Assembly (NCBI GenBank): GCA_026874595.1
Contig: CM049314.1
Coordinates: 28,037,729-28,101,728 of the forward strand
DNA length: 64,000 nucleotides
Reading direction: 5' to 3'
From: Sipunculus nudus
Lineage: Eukaryota > Annelida > Sipuncula > Golfingiida > Sipunculidae
Shown: in pieces, positions 1-10,237 of the stretch
Layout: each line of letters opens with the position of its first letter
Position numbering within the stretch: position 1 is the stretch's first letter
Made by a program: the position numbers and the translations under genes
The notes under the pieces: model-generated
Seen by the model: only the letters and a program-made list of their open reading frames with translations
What the model was told of the DNA's origin: nothing
Databases searched by the model: none

Positions 1-165
1 TAACTGGAAACAATATATTTCTTCACGCTTTGATGGAAAGAGTTTTAGTTATAGAATCTTTTACAAATACTGCATTGCTGGTTGACAATGTAATGAAGAT
101 TCTGTGAACATGGACTACTGGTGTTAACAACAACAGACGTTGATTACACATGATAAGGTGCTACA
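1..165 (+). promoter_or_regulatory. 5' flank/leader of the LRR receptor gene
   Basis: No clear TATA box or initiator can be picked out. Two in-frame stops (TGA TAA, 151-156) sit just before the ATG at 166, which fixes that ATG as the first in its frame; A at -3 suits a eukaryotic start. The AG at 135-136 (after AACAACAAC) could be a 3' splice site of a 5'-UTR intron, but its pyrimidine tract is poor. Confidence 0.3.
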
Positions 166-1734
166 ATGATTCGCCTGGTGTTATTCATGTCCGTTCTATT
201 TATGGACGCAGGAGGCACGTGGTCTTGTATAAAGACCGATCCCTGCATCTTATGCCCGATGAAATCATGGAACAGAATCCTTACAGAAGTTCAAATGACC
301 GGGCTCTCAGCAGCTCCATTGGTTAATCTCGCAGGATGTCACTTGAAAGGTCTACAGAATTCCCCGTTTAACGAGCTGAAGAAAACCACTGTCCTTGTAC
401 TATCAAACAACGATTTAAACGTAGTTAGACGGTCACATTTCAAAAACCTGCATAAATTAAAATCACTTTACTTGGATCGTAACAACTTGAGGGAGATATC
501 CCCGCATTCATTTGACATGATGTACGAGCTTAATATAATTGATCTGAGTTACAACAAGCTGACTATCATCCATCCTAACGGTATGGACGGACTGCCTAAA
601 GTCCAGGTTTTAAATCTTCGGCATAACCAGCTGAGAAGTATAGGCCCTGCCTGGATGTCAAGCCTGACCAGTCTGATATCCCTCTTATTATCAGATAATT
701 TACTTCGAGATATAGGAAGGGAAATCAAATGGCCTGCGGCTCTCAAGTGGTTGGACCTCGAAAACAACATGTTCAGACTTCTTCCCACAATCGTTAATTG
801 TAACTTCACGGTGACCATGCGTGGGAATAATTTGTACTGTGGATGCAAAGATGTAAGGCAAATTCTGCCAAGCAAATGTGTCATTGACTGGCAATGCATG
901 GATCCGGAAAACATGCGGGAGTTTAAAGACTTTGCCAAAGTGGCCTACAAAGAAACTTCAAGCACAGGTCGTCTTAGAGAAATCAGAAATTCAAATATGA
1001 ACAAAACCCGGATACTTTATTACTTTCGAATGACCAGTAAGCAACCTGCTTGCCAGGTACCACAAATAAATCTTAGATCTGAAAACTACAATGTTATTTG
1101 CAATGGCACATCCAACCCTGCCCCCATTCTTGAAGTCACCTTGCATCAAGGAGACAAAGACCTTAAAAGGCAGGAAAAAGCATCAACTTTTACAGACGCC
1201 GGTGAGACTGAAATGCTTCTACCCATGAACGGGAGTGATATTTATGTTGTTTGCGTAGCAACAAACCCAGTCACTCTGGAGAATATAATGTTAAACTTGA
1301 CGATCGCTTCTGAAACCCACTTGCCTCTGACATCGATACCGATAACATCCTTACCGATAGACGTTGTTTGTGGAGCCACGGCTTCTAGCATTATCTTATT
1401 TTTGCTGATAATATTTACAAGCTACGCCATCCTACGTAGATTTACCGCATGCTGGAAAGAGCGCACGAGCGAATCAGCTTCTTTCCCCATGGGAACCATC
1501 AGTGATGGAACTGGAGCCCACGCCTTTGGTGTTGTAGTCCCTGCACCGCTTTATGAAGATATGCCTGATGATGAAAGCAGTAGAACTACAAAGACAACAA
1601 TCAATTCATTTAGGGCCTGTTTTCTGTGTGGTCTTTTCTCCGGCCGAGGCAAAGACGCAGAAAATATGCGAGACCTGGATTACATTGAGCCTGTTGGTTA
1701 CGAAAACCCATTGCATGTCGGGTATTTTAATTAG
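166..1734 (+). CDS. LRR and Ig-like single-pass membrane receptor, single exon
   Basis: The 522-residue protein begins with a hydrophobic signal peptide (about 1-19). A cysteine-bearing N-cap follows (C21, C27, C30, C58), then six leucine-rich repeats of about 24 residues (roughly 74-211, LxxLxLxxNxL). The LRR C-cap follows (C225, C227, C238, C244). Residues about 296-380 look like one Ig-like domain with C311 and C363 as the disulfide pair. A membrane segment spans about 397-421, with basic residues after it. The ~100-residue tail has tyrosines in YEDM (463), YIEP (506), YENP (512) and a terminal YFN (520). N-glycosylation sequons lie at N213, N279, N313, N355 and N377. In animals such LRR-Ig proteins serve in cell adhesion, neural guidance or immune recognition; the ligand cannot be told here. 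The frame is fully open without introns. A broken copy of the tail lies at 8496-8824, so the gene belongs to a locally duplicated family. Confidence 0.85.
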   Translation: MIRLVLFMSVLFMDAGGTWSCIKTDPCILCPMKSWNRILTEVQMTGLSAAPLVNLAGCHLKGLQNSPFNELKKTTVLVLSNNDLNVVRRSHFKNLHKLKSLYLDRNNLREISPHSFDMMYELNIIDLSYNKLTIIHPNGMDGLPKVQVLNLRHNQLRSIGPAWMSSLTSLISLLLSDNLLRDIGREIKWPAALKWLDLENNMFRLLPTIVNCNFTVTMRGNNLYCGCKDVRQILPSKCVIDWQCMDPENMREFKDFAKVAYKETSSTGRLREIRNSNMNKTRILYYFRMTSKQPACQVPQINLRSENYNVICNGTSNPAPILEVTLHQGDKDLKRQEKASTFTDAGETEMLLPMNGSDIYVVCVATNPVTLENIMLNLTIASETHLPLTSIPITSLPIDVVCGATASSIILFLLIIFTSYAILRRFTACWKERTSESASFPMGTISDGTGAHAFGVVVPAPLYEDMPDDESSRTTKTTINSFRACFLCGLFSGRGKDAENMRDLDYIEPVGYENPLHVGYFN

Positions 1735-2273
1735 AAAAAAAACTAAAAGGGGTCCTTTCACGTGCCTATTGGCGCAATTCATAGTTTCTAGTAATAGATA
1801 ATTTATTATATGTTCATATTGTCGTTTCTATTCCATGTTTTTGTGGGTGTTGTGCCACCATCGGATATAAGGGGTGCCTTCAGGCTAGTCTGGAACTATG
1901 GGTCCCGTCACCTGGCAAAGTCCACATATTCATGAAAATATAAAAATAACTGTGAATAAGGGAACAGCTCAAGAGGGCCATGCAATATAAAAAAATGTAT
2001 AATTCATTATGTCATTCTAACGTCATTTTTTTTTATCTTAATATTCACCAGAAGGATAACGAACTCATTGAAATATCGCCATGTTCTTGTTGCTAATTGT
2101 GATAGTTGTGCTCATATTCTCAAGTGTCTTTGACAGAACGTCGTCAGGATAATATTGACCTCTAGACATTCGGGGCAGAATTGTAAGAAATGGAGATTAG
2201 TAAAGAGCGTGACAACAATGATGACATTGCAGTTTATTTGCTTTGCTACTGATAGCTATGGCGATCTTCTGTG
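1735..2273. other. 3' flank of the LRR gene
   Basis: The first ~45 bases after the stop are homologous to the bases after the stop of the copy at 8822, so they belong to the duplicated unit. No canonical AATAAA stands out. The rest is AT-rich with no supported gene. Confidence 0.4.
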
Positions 2274-2318
2274 CCACCTTGAGGGGCCATTGTAACTACC
2301 TGTGTACACATAAGATAA

Positions 2319-2394
<76 letters not shown>

Positions 2395-2445
2395 TTTCCT
2401 TAACTCCACCTTGAGGGGCTATGGTAACTACTTGTGTACACAAAA
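2274..2445. repeat. (AT)n tract flanked by a 40-bp direct repeat
   Basis: A pure AT dinucleotide tract (2322-2392) lies between two direct copies of a 40-bp sequence (2274-2313 and 2406-2445) matching at 36 of 40 bases. Both begin CCACCTTGAGGGGC. Short frames reading Tyr-Ile across the tract are artefacts. Confidence 0.85.
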
Positions 2446-4563
2446 TATATTTTAATAGATGTGTTTTGCATATTTAATATCACACATTTTTCGTATTATT
2501 TATGGAAAATTATTTTCTTATATGGATGTTCTCAATAACTGATAATATAATATAAACCAAATTAAAAAATACATTTTATTAGCCTTCAACATACTAATAA
2601 ACCAAAATTGATTCCTTTGTTTATTTGATTATTATATCAAAGATAGTAAAATAGTTAATTATGCATTCGTGGACTTTTTTACACTACTTATATATGATCT
2701 CTTTTCAATTACACAGGAGTTCTTTCATGGTGTGACACACAATACAAAGGATATAATTTATTTACCATTAGCAAAGGCCCGATCGTAAGTTTTGATTTGC
2801 CCAGAAAATGATGGATTTTATTTTATGTACATTTTCCTGAGCATTATTTTAAATAACTGTTGGTTATGATTTACGTGAATCAGTGATAAACGTCCTAGGC
2901 ATGCAAATGAAACAATCAGACATCATGGAGTTAGTGTCTAGAAGGTTTGCTTTCAGAAACTGTATATGTACAATATTAAAATAAAGATTTGTTTTGCTTA
3001 GATGCAGGCCTATGCGGAATATGAACGTCATGTTTCACAAATAAAATTGATTCCGTTTGTCCTTTTGACCTTGAACTGCGATCTTGACGGTAAAATGGCT
3101 CCTTGACCACCGTGTGATTCTAAAACCTTTTATCCTGGTTATACTTCCTGGCGCGTTTGACAGCCTTAAACGAAAAATGCTCTTGGCCGGTCGACTAATA
3201 ATATATGTCATATATGTATAAACGGGTAATAGACCCAGTGTTAAGGTGTGTTGTGCAAAATGAAAATAAAAAAAAACTGCTTGAAGTGACAGATTTAAGC
3301 ATGTGTGGAACTGACATTTTACTCAGTCAAGCCTCACTTGCATGGTCACTAAATGGGACAAAAACAATCCACATGACTCTCGATCCCTTGGCATTATTGT
3401 CATATGCCAGCATGCGATAATGATGAACCCCCCAATTCATGCAGGTAATCCTTTTGCATAAAGTTGAACAGACCACAACAAGCGTCGCTGCTCTATCATT
3501 GTGCATTTACATCTTCAACAATTCTTGAAACAGATGTATCACTATCAAGGGAAGCACATGCATAAGTTTCTGTTTATATTTCAATACCACGCCACGGATA
3601 TTACACCGCAAAATAGTTCCACAGGTATATCAATAAATAAAATATGTTTGACGGACAAATACCTTTGGTTGAAAACATTTGGGAAGGATGTTGTCGATGT
3701 ATACTTTATATTTGCTCCTTTGACTAAATTTTTATTTTTAGAATTACGCTTCTAAGGCGAAATGGCTCGATTTTGGCGCATAAGTGTGCTGTGCGCATAA
3801 ATTGTGTACATGAGACCTATCCTTGACTTTCATAAAATATGTCATGTATAGAGAATGCTGCGTAGCTATAGAGTTGCGTAGAAAACCACGTTGAAACCCT
3901 GTCTTATGCTCTCATGGGTAGTAGGTATAACATGGTAAGATGGTATGTACGTATTTGATGTTCGTTTAAATATCCATCCTCTAATTGATTTTATAATTAG
4001 GTCTGAGAATAAGTGGTTACCAAATATGATATTGACAAATGATGTCGGTAAATTATAGATACACTGAGCGACCGGATATATGGTATATATTGTTAGGATA
4101 GTTCAAGAAATAATATGTATTTTTTGGAAATGCTAAACATATATATTTAGGAATAACGATTAATCAAAGTCTAATAGAAAGCTTATATTGCAGTTACCAT
4201 TCCGACCCTTAACATTCCGATAACCTTGCACTCTGACGGTATTTTGTAAAAAAAGAAGAACGGAACCCATGGAAGTTAGCCTTAACAAACCCACAGCCTT
4301 GGATTCCGTCTCCGACATGACATTTCCCAACACTAACAATGATACCGACGTATTTTCTAACTTGACAATCCGATCGGTATATGTCCTTTGATGTCCGTCG
4401 TCGGCCTCGTGCACACAGCACCCTGATTAATAAGGCGTGAAATCTAGGGATTCCTAATGTTCTAACCGTACACTAGAGCAAATTATTGAGTCAATTTGGG
4501 TCACTAATTAAGTCAGTTTGGATTCGTTTGTGGCAGACATGAACCTCTCCGTGTGTGGAACAC
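2446..4563. other. AT-rich DNA, nothing recognised
   Basis: No convincing coding exon, RNA gene or repeat structure was seen. Short frames here (3205-3420, 3501-3755 plus; 4160-4421 minus) show no motif or codon pattern above background. Confidence 0.4.
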
Positions 4564-4881
4564 GCGGAGGTTGAGAACGAGGTCGGGGAGCTTATCCAAG
4601 CACTCAACAGCGCTGACTATGTGACCGCGGAGGAATAACTTGCATCAGACAACAAGGAACTCATGGAAGCAATTGCAACGGCCGCTGTTATTGTGTTAAT
4701 GGTCAAAGATGACGGAGGTGACAGACACAGCTAGTCTGATGGAGAAGACGATCCTCCTAAACAAGTATCTCTCAGAGAAGCGCTTGGGGGAGTGGAAACA
4801 TGGCTACAGTATATGAAGGAGCAGGACTTCGCTGGACTGCTTAGAAAAGTCAGTGAAAATCAATTTAGAAGAATCAGATAA
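4564..4881 (+). pseudogene. Remnant resembling the C-terminal tail of a pogo/Tigger-type transposase
   Basis: This is an island of more balanced base composition. One frame reads as coherent acidic, helix-prone protein, broken only by TAA at 4636 and TAG at 4732, and ends at TAA 4879. Segments include ELIQALNSADYVTAEE, SDGEDDPP and EALGGVETWLQYMKEQDF. The acidic stretch followed by an EAL..L..Y...Q helix recalls the tail after the DDE domain of pogo/Tigger (CENP-B-like) transposases; that is family recollection. No catalytic DDE region was found upstream, so this would be a fragment. It could instead be a decayed host exon. Confidence 0.45.
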
Positions 4882-5454
4882 CAGAAAAATATGCTTCATT
4901 TCTTGGACGTACATAAACTCAGTAGATCAATCGCTTGCTCATTTATTATGTACATTTAATTAATGTTTGCACAATCCACTTAAATAAGCAGGAATGCTTT
5001 ACATTTGCTTGCCAATAAGTTTTTTTTTTAAGAATACCTTCAGGGTCAGCCTAGATATGTTAATTAAGTCACTCAATCTCATACATATATAGCCAGGTAG
5101 AAAAATTATTTTAGTTGTTTTAACTGAATAACATTCTCATTACAACACCGATTGATATTAAAAAAAAAAGTAGCGATATAATGCGCGAAATAGCTATGTA
5201 GGCTGGTCGAAAACTGTTTCAGATTTTTTCAACAAACGATAAATAATTGCAGTACAATAGAAATTTGAAAATAATAGCAAATAAACGAGCGAAATAACTT
5301 GTGAATATCGTCACAGAATAGTTGCATGCTCAGTCCTGCTAAATGTGTGTTACCTTATTTATTTCCTATGTAGGCAGGTATAGAATTGTTCAAGAAGAGT
5401 CAGACGAATCGCTGCAAGTTCTGTAAAATAAAAAAAAGATGTGTAATTGACAGA

Positions 5455-5692
5455 GTAGCATACATTGTAATAATAAATGAGGACAGATTCAATTAAATAC
5501 TAATAAAACTATTATATAATGGGCTAACTTCATTATTCTGAGGGGTAAAACCATATTTGTCGGGCAATACCATATCAATGGTATGCTTGTAATCAGCATA
5601 ACTGTAGCATACACTGTAAACATTAATGATGAATGATTCAATTATATGCTTACTTTATTGTTCTGGGTTATACAATATCGGTCGGGTAATAA
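5455..5692. repeat. Diverged tandem duplication, ~149-bp offset
   Basis: Copy one (5455-5580) and copy two (5604-5692) both begin GTAGCATACA(T/C)TGTAA. They share ATTCAATTA, TTATTNTTCTG and a terminal GTCGGG(C/T)AATA, in the same order and orientation. The surrounding stretch 4882-6198 is otherwise AT-rich and unassigned. Confidence 0.6.
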
Positions 5693-6196
5693 TATATATG
5701 AAGGATTGATAGTATTAAGAATAGGAATACTTAGGAATACTGACACATATTAAATCCATGCATGCAGTCTTAATTTAGGCGAAAATGGAGAATAAATAAG
5801 AATGTTTTCTGTGATATGTGTGTCAGTTTACATGTGAAAATGTAGCCCTAAATGTTTGGTAATAAACGTATTCTCAAGACTTTTCAGTAAATGCACGAAT
5901 TTCCCGGGTGAATCAGTGATTACGCAAATTAACTGAAAGTGTCAGTGAATATGTGTATCTACTGAATTAAGACAATCACTGTAACATTCAAAGGTAATGT
6001 TAATCATGTAAAGCATTTAATCTCAGTTGTGTTATTATATGTGTGTGTAACTTAATTTTTTATTATTTTTCGATTATATAAGATAGAAGGATTGGCTATC
6101 AGTTGTCCACACAATTGACTAGTTCGCTGAATTAGTCGGAAAAAAGGGGTAACCGCTACAAGGCTACTCCCGGTCATACAGCCAGAACTGTACGCG

Positions 6197-6198
<2 letters not shown>

Positions 6199-6256
<58 letters not shown>
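6199..6256. repeat. (AT)n microsatellite
   Basis: A pure AT dinucleotide tract of about 58 bp. Confidence 0.95.
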
Positions 6257-6258
<2 letters not shown>

Positions 6259-8280
6259 CATCTGACATACACCATTTTGGGGAATAGTAATGAAAATGCT
6301 AAAATTAAGAATGAACATATATTTAGCCACATGTGTACTCATACATACTGTGGTTATGCAATTATTTGTACATTAGGCAAGGAAATTATATACCCTGATT
6401 TTATGATTTCTAAGGACATAAAGAAGCTAATTTTGTCTCATACGATCAAAAAAATATTTTTATGATGTATTAAATATTGACGCCATTCTCTTCAAAGTTT
6501 GGATAATTTTGGAAGTAATGTAATCGTAGGATAGATACTTTTAATACGTTCATGTGTAGCTTTCCACTTAAGTACTTATCTGCTTTCCATCAGCTGGTTT
6601 TGAGTCGAATACGAGTATAACCATGTTTGCACCAAACACAGCCGGCTATATCCATGGAATGTAAAAGGAACCAATACTTTCAATGAGTAAGAATTATCTG
6701 TAATTAACTTTTTATTTATCTTGCAGATCAGCTTGACATTGATATTACATATTTGTTTTTCTGCAATTAGAAGAACACATTACAGGTTTTCAAACTGCTT
6801 TGACAATGTATCATCTTAAACCTTTTATTTTGATTTACAGACACATTAAGCTATTCACTTCAGAAACAATGTTTTCAAATTCAAGGTCATGTTCAATCTC
6901 ATAAAGGTCATGGCCCAATTTATAGACTTCATTCTAAAAGCCATATCGATGCATAAAGTAAAAAAATCTGTGCTTTAGTTTTTTTTTTTTTTTTTTTTTA
7001 CTTTTAATGCTCACAGTACTGTCAAATTGCAATGATAGTGGTATTAGGAGGCGTGAAAACAAGGAAAGGAGAATAGGTGGTGCCACCAGTCTGTTGAACA
7101 CGACAAAGCTGTCAACTTGATTTAGGGACCAATGCACGCAAGCTGTCTTGAGATATTTAAGATTTGCTCGATTTTCTCCAAAAATGCATACATTCAAGGG
7201 TAAGGTCACTTGAGAGTAATCGCGCCAACTACATTTATATCGCACGGCGGAAAAAAACATGCTACATCCATGGTATCCCCGACCTTGTCAGGGGATACAA
7301 TTATAAATTTGCAGTGTCACTAGGCTTTCAGTGAGGTTATCCATTTAGCTTTTAAAGTGAGATTTATGTAACACCAGGAAACAATAAATACGCGATTTTG
7401 ATTAATCCTAGACTGGATTTACCATGTGGATTTTAATTTCATAAACACATAACCCGAATTTTATTTATTTCATCTGATGCATAATATATTGTATTATTCT
7501 CTGCAAAATAACTGTCATGTATATAACTGTATGTTTATGTATTAACATAAAAACTTCCTGTTTCCAATCCACGAAATTATAAAGATGACAGGGTCATCTG
7601 CTGATTATTCATGTACACAGAGAGCTGTTTTCCATTAATCTGTTGAATAACTCCCTGTATACATGATTTTTTGCATGGAGTATTAGTTTATAAAGTATGA
7701 ATGTCGTTATGTCTCTGTTGCAGTTTGTGAAGACTGATGCTTCGAGCGAGTGTGATCCTAAGTATAACTGCCTTTGAAACGGATTGGAGATTTGGAATGG
7801 GACACTGAGTTCTGAGTTCCCAGAGGATATAGCTGTCTTGATACTTTAAACCTGACGAGTTGTAATATTCGCGTACTTTGAACAAATATATACTAGTATG
7901 TACTTATCATCAATCAGCTGTGCCTGTCTAATACATTTTTCCTTATTTTAGCGTTTAAAATGATGAATGAATGCATTTATGAATTATGTTCATGAATTAA
8001 TTAGGCAAATAAAAGTAAAGACTGGTTCGAGTTTACTCGAAATTACAATATAACTATTTGAGCAAGTTCCGTAATGAATATAATGACTTTCTTCTCAATA
8101 TATCTTACACTCCTACCACTTGTGGCTTTAGTCTCTATATTGCCAAAGTGGCAATGTGCGGCTGAGGTAATAAATTCAGTCTTATCATGCTTTCTGTAAA
8201 CGATGCAATATCATAAATAGGTTTATTTACAAATTTGAAGAAAAATATCCAGTACGTATAAATATTTAACTGATCTTTAC
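6257..8280. other. Unassigned DNA
   Basis: No supported gene. A T-run lies at about 6979-7000, and an isolated GGTGGTGCCACC palindrome near 7077 resembles the dispersed GGTGGCGCCACC family seen further on. A 65-codon minus frame at 7688-7885 looks protein-like in composition but matches nothing I recognise. Confidence 0.4.
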
Positions 8281-8298
8281 ACACACACACACACATAA

Positions 8299-8362
<64 letters not shown>
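8281..8362. repeat. (AC)n/(AT)n compound microsatellite
   Basis: A short AC run (8281-8295) is followed by an AT tract to 8362. Confidence 0.95.
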
Positions 8363-8364
<2 letters not shown>

Positions 8365-8495
8365 CACCATACAAGGTGTTATTATTAAATATCAGAAGTT
8401 TGGATGTTTCGGCCCATTCATAGCAGCCCTCTGTGTCTTTACAATTATTGAGAAAATGAATTAATATTTTCTTTCATTCTTCAATTTTTTTCCAG

Positions 8496-8824
8496 AACAT
8501 TGTCTGTACAGCCATGGCTTCTAGCATTATTCTTGCTGATAGTTGCTATAGGCCACCTTCCTACGTAGATATGTCACATTCGGGAAATGTGCATGAATCA
8601 ACTTCCTTTCCCATGGAAACCGATGGTGATGCAAGAGCAGCCCATGCTTTTGGTGATGTAGTCCCTCTCCGTTTTTTAAAGATATGTCAGATGATTAAAC
8701 CTTGGTAACTACACATATAATTATAAGTTCACTTGGGACTTATTTCCTGTGTTTTCTTTACGATATGCTAGACCTGGACTACGTTGAGCCTAACGTTGAC
8801 CCAAGGCATGTCGGCTATTCTTAA
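8496..8824 (+). pseudogene. Truncated, frameshifted copy of the LRR receptor's membrane/tail region
   Basis: The segment matches the 3' part of the gene at 166-1734 from just before the membrane segment to the stop. Shared landmarks, in order, are ASSII, the SFPM block, AHAFG.VVP, DLDY(V/I)EP and HVGY. The frame opens at 8514, but the stretch aligning to VVPAPLYEDM has lost one base, shifting the frame and ending it at TAA 8706. The distal homology (8770-8824) is in another frame and ends in TAA 8822-8824. Similarity runs on into the 3' UTR. No LRR or Ig sequence was found upstream. Homology begins at 8496, directly after a pyrimidine-rich run ending in CCAG (8469-8495) that looks like a 3' splice site. 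The copy may therefore be an old exon, or the breakpoint may fall there by chance. Confidence 0.8.
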
Positions 8825-8870
8825 AGAAACTATAGAGTTTCTTTCTACGTGCCATTTCATCAGGCATTTC

Positions 8871-8885
8871 ATATATATATATATA

Positions 8886-8974
<89 letters not shown>
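8871..8974. repeat. (AT)n microsatellite with interruptions
   Basis: About 104 bp of AT dinucleotide with a few interruptions (TC at ~8886, AC at ~8916 and 8926). It begins about 46 bp after the stop of the LRR pseudogene. Confidence 0.95.
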
Positions 8975-8976
<2 letters not shown>

Positions 8977-9396
8977 AATTTTCCATTTTTAGTTAAGTTC
9001 TATATCATAGTTCCTAATATAATGGCTATTTCAATCGTGACACACCGTAATAATGCGTCTGGCATTTATTGAATAAATTGTGCTTTTAAATTTCATCGTA
9101 TTTTACATCTTACCTAAAGACGATTTTTGACCAAGATGAGAACACTAGTGACCTTGGACGGAACACTACAATCCGCTCTGACAGCCACACCGCCCCGTTT
9201 TACTACTTGAAGAAGTGAGCGTTTACCCCTTGACTGTCTGGACATGTGACCGTTATGACACGTTTGTGACCCAAACTGCTTTTAGAAAAACCTGATGTGC
9301 AAGTAAATGCTAAAAACAAAATAATACATTTTTTACAAGTGAGGGAAGCCACAATAATGTAGTTTAAATCGTTCTTATGTGGGTGTCGAAACTAAA

Positions 9397-9719
9397 GGTG
9401 TGTTTCCATGTGCGCTTAAACGGGTATGTTCCTATATGCATGAAAAAAGAGCTGTTTCCATGTGCGTATATATGTGTATATGCGTGAATTGGGAGACTAA
9501 TATATTTGTACATTAGATCGAGCAGGCCTGATCGTGAAATGACATCATTTCAACCCGAATCCCTGAGTTCACTCAGACCCTATATATGGAAAAATATCGC
9601 TCCTATGGCCATTTTGACGCATATACACACAGACGCATATACACTGATGGACTCATTGGACACCTAAGTTCCAAACAATATGAACATTATATGTATATAC
9701 GCTCACACGGAAACACCCA
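9397..9719 (+). mobile_element. Small palindromic (MITE-like) element, copy 1
   Basis: The ends are loosely inverted: GTGTTTCC(A/G)TGTG at the left and its complement at the right (9700-9719). The interior carries TATATGCGTG-type units, the string GAGCAGGCCT and a central near-palindrome GTGAAATGACATCATTTCA. A second copy in the opposite orientation is at 31987-32274 and shares GAGCAGGCCT, the central palindrome and the TATATGCG units. No coding capacity was seen. Confidence 0.55.
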
Positions 9720-9948
9720 TTACGCTGTGCTCTGTGTAGATTGAACAGTGGTTCCAATTTGTCGATAATACAGAAGAGAGAAACCTACATTGCTTTGTCA
9801 TTGTCTTTATTTAGAGTAATGATAATGCTAACTCAAGTCTTCATTAAAAGTTTGTTATCCACATACTACACGTTCTCTTCCAGATAGCTACCTGCTATCT
9901 TTATCGTACAATTCACAAAAGCCTTTTTCATTTGAAAACAACACCGTG
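9720..9948. other. Unassigned spacer
   Basis: Nothing recognised between the palindromic element and the SINE. Confidence 0.3.
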
Positions 9949-10237
9949 TCGGCTTCTGTGGCTCTGAGGTAGAGCACAGGACTCAAAGCCGGGAGATCAT
10001 GGTTTCAATCTTAGCCCCCACCCAGGGTGAGCACTATGCAGGCTTATTGGGAAGGCTGCGCCCCACAGCCGTATATCACCCACATGCGAGTGTGTCTTTG
10101 GGGGTTCCTGGGTGTTATGACCCAGCAATGCGGATGATTACACTAAAAGGACCCCTAGGTGCGGTAGACACCTGGCCTTGGTGACACCAGGATACAAACA
10201 TAAAATGATAGGAAGCGAGTGCTACCGCCCTGTCAAG
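9949..10237 (+). mobile_element. tRNA-derived SINE
   Basis: The head has a pol III A-box-like sequence, TGGCTCTGAGGTAGAGCA (9959-9976), and a B-box-like GGTTTCAATC (10001-10010), spaced as in a tRNA. A GC-richer body to about 10237 follows and does not fold as a mature tRNA. The body ends at an (ATTAC)n run. The 5' edge is approximate and no target-site duplication was confirmed. A diverged tRNA pseudogene is the alternative, but the ~220-bp tRNA-unrelated body favours a SINE. Confidence 0.7.

Noticed and set aside
549-938. Minus-strand frames inside the LRR gene
   Set aside because: They are antisense shadows of the leucine-rich-repeat coding region and have no domain of their own.
2243-2455. 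Open frames made of Tyr-Ile runs over AT tracts (also at 6052, 8135, 8768, 8784, 22690, 23789, 23941, 26094, 30386, 38393)
   Set aside because: They are translations of (AT)n microsatellites and cannot be taken as genes.
7688-7885. 65-codon minus frame with protein-like composition
   Set aside because: No motif, no splice context and no relative in the window; length is within chance.
8028-8044. GGTTCGAG string resembling a tRNA B box
   Set aside because: No A box at the right distance and no cloverleaf could be drawn.
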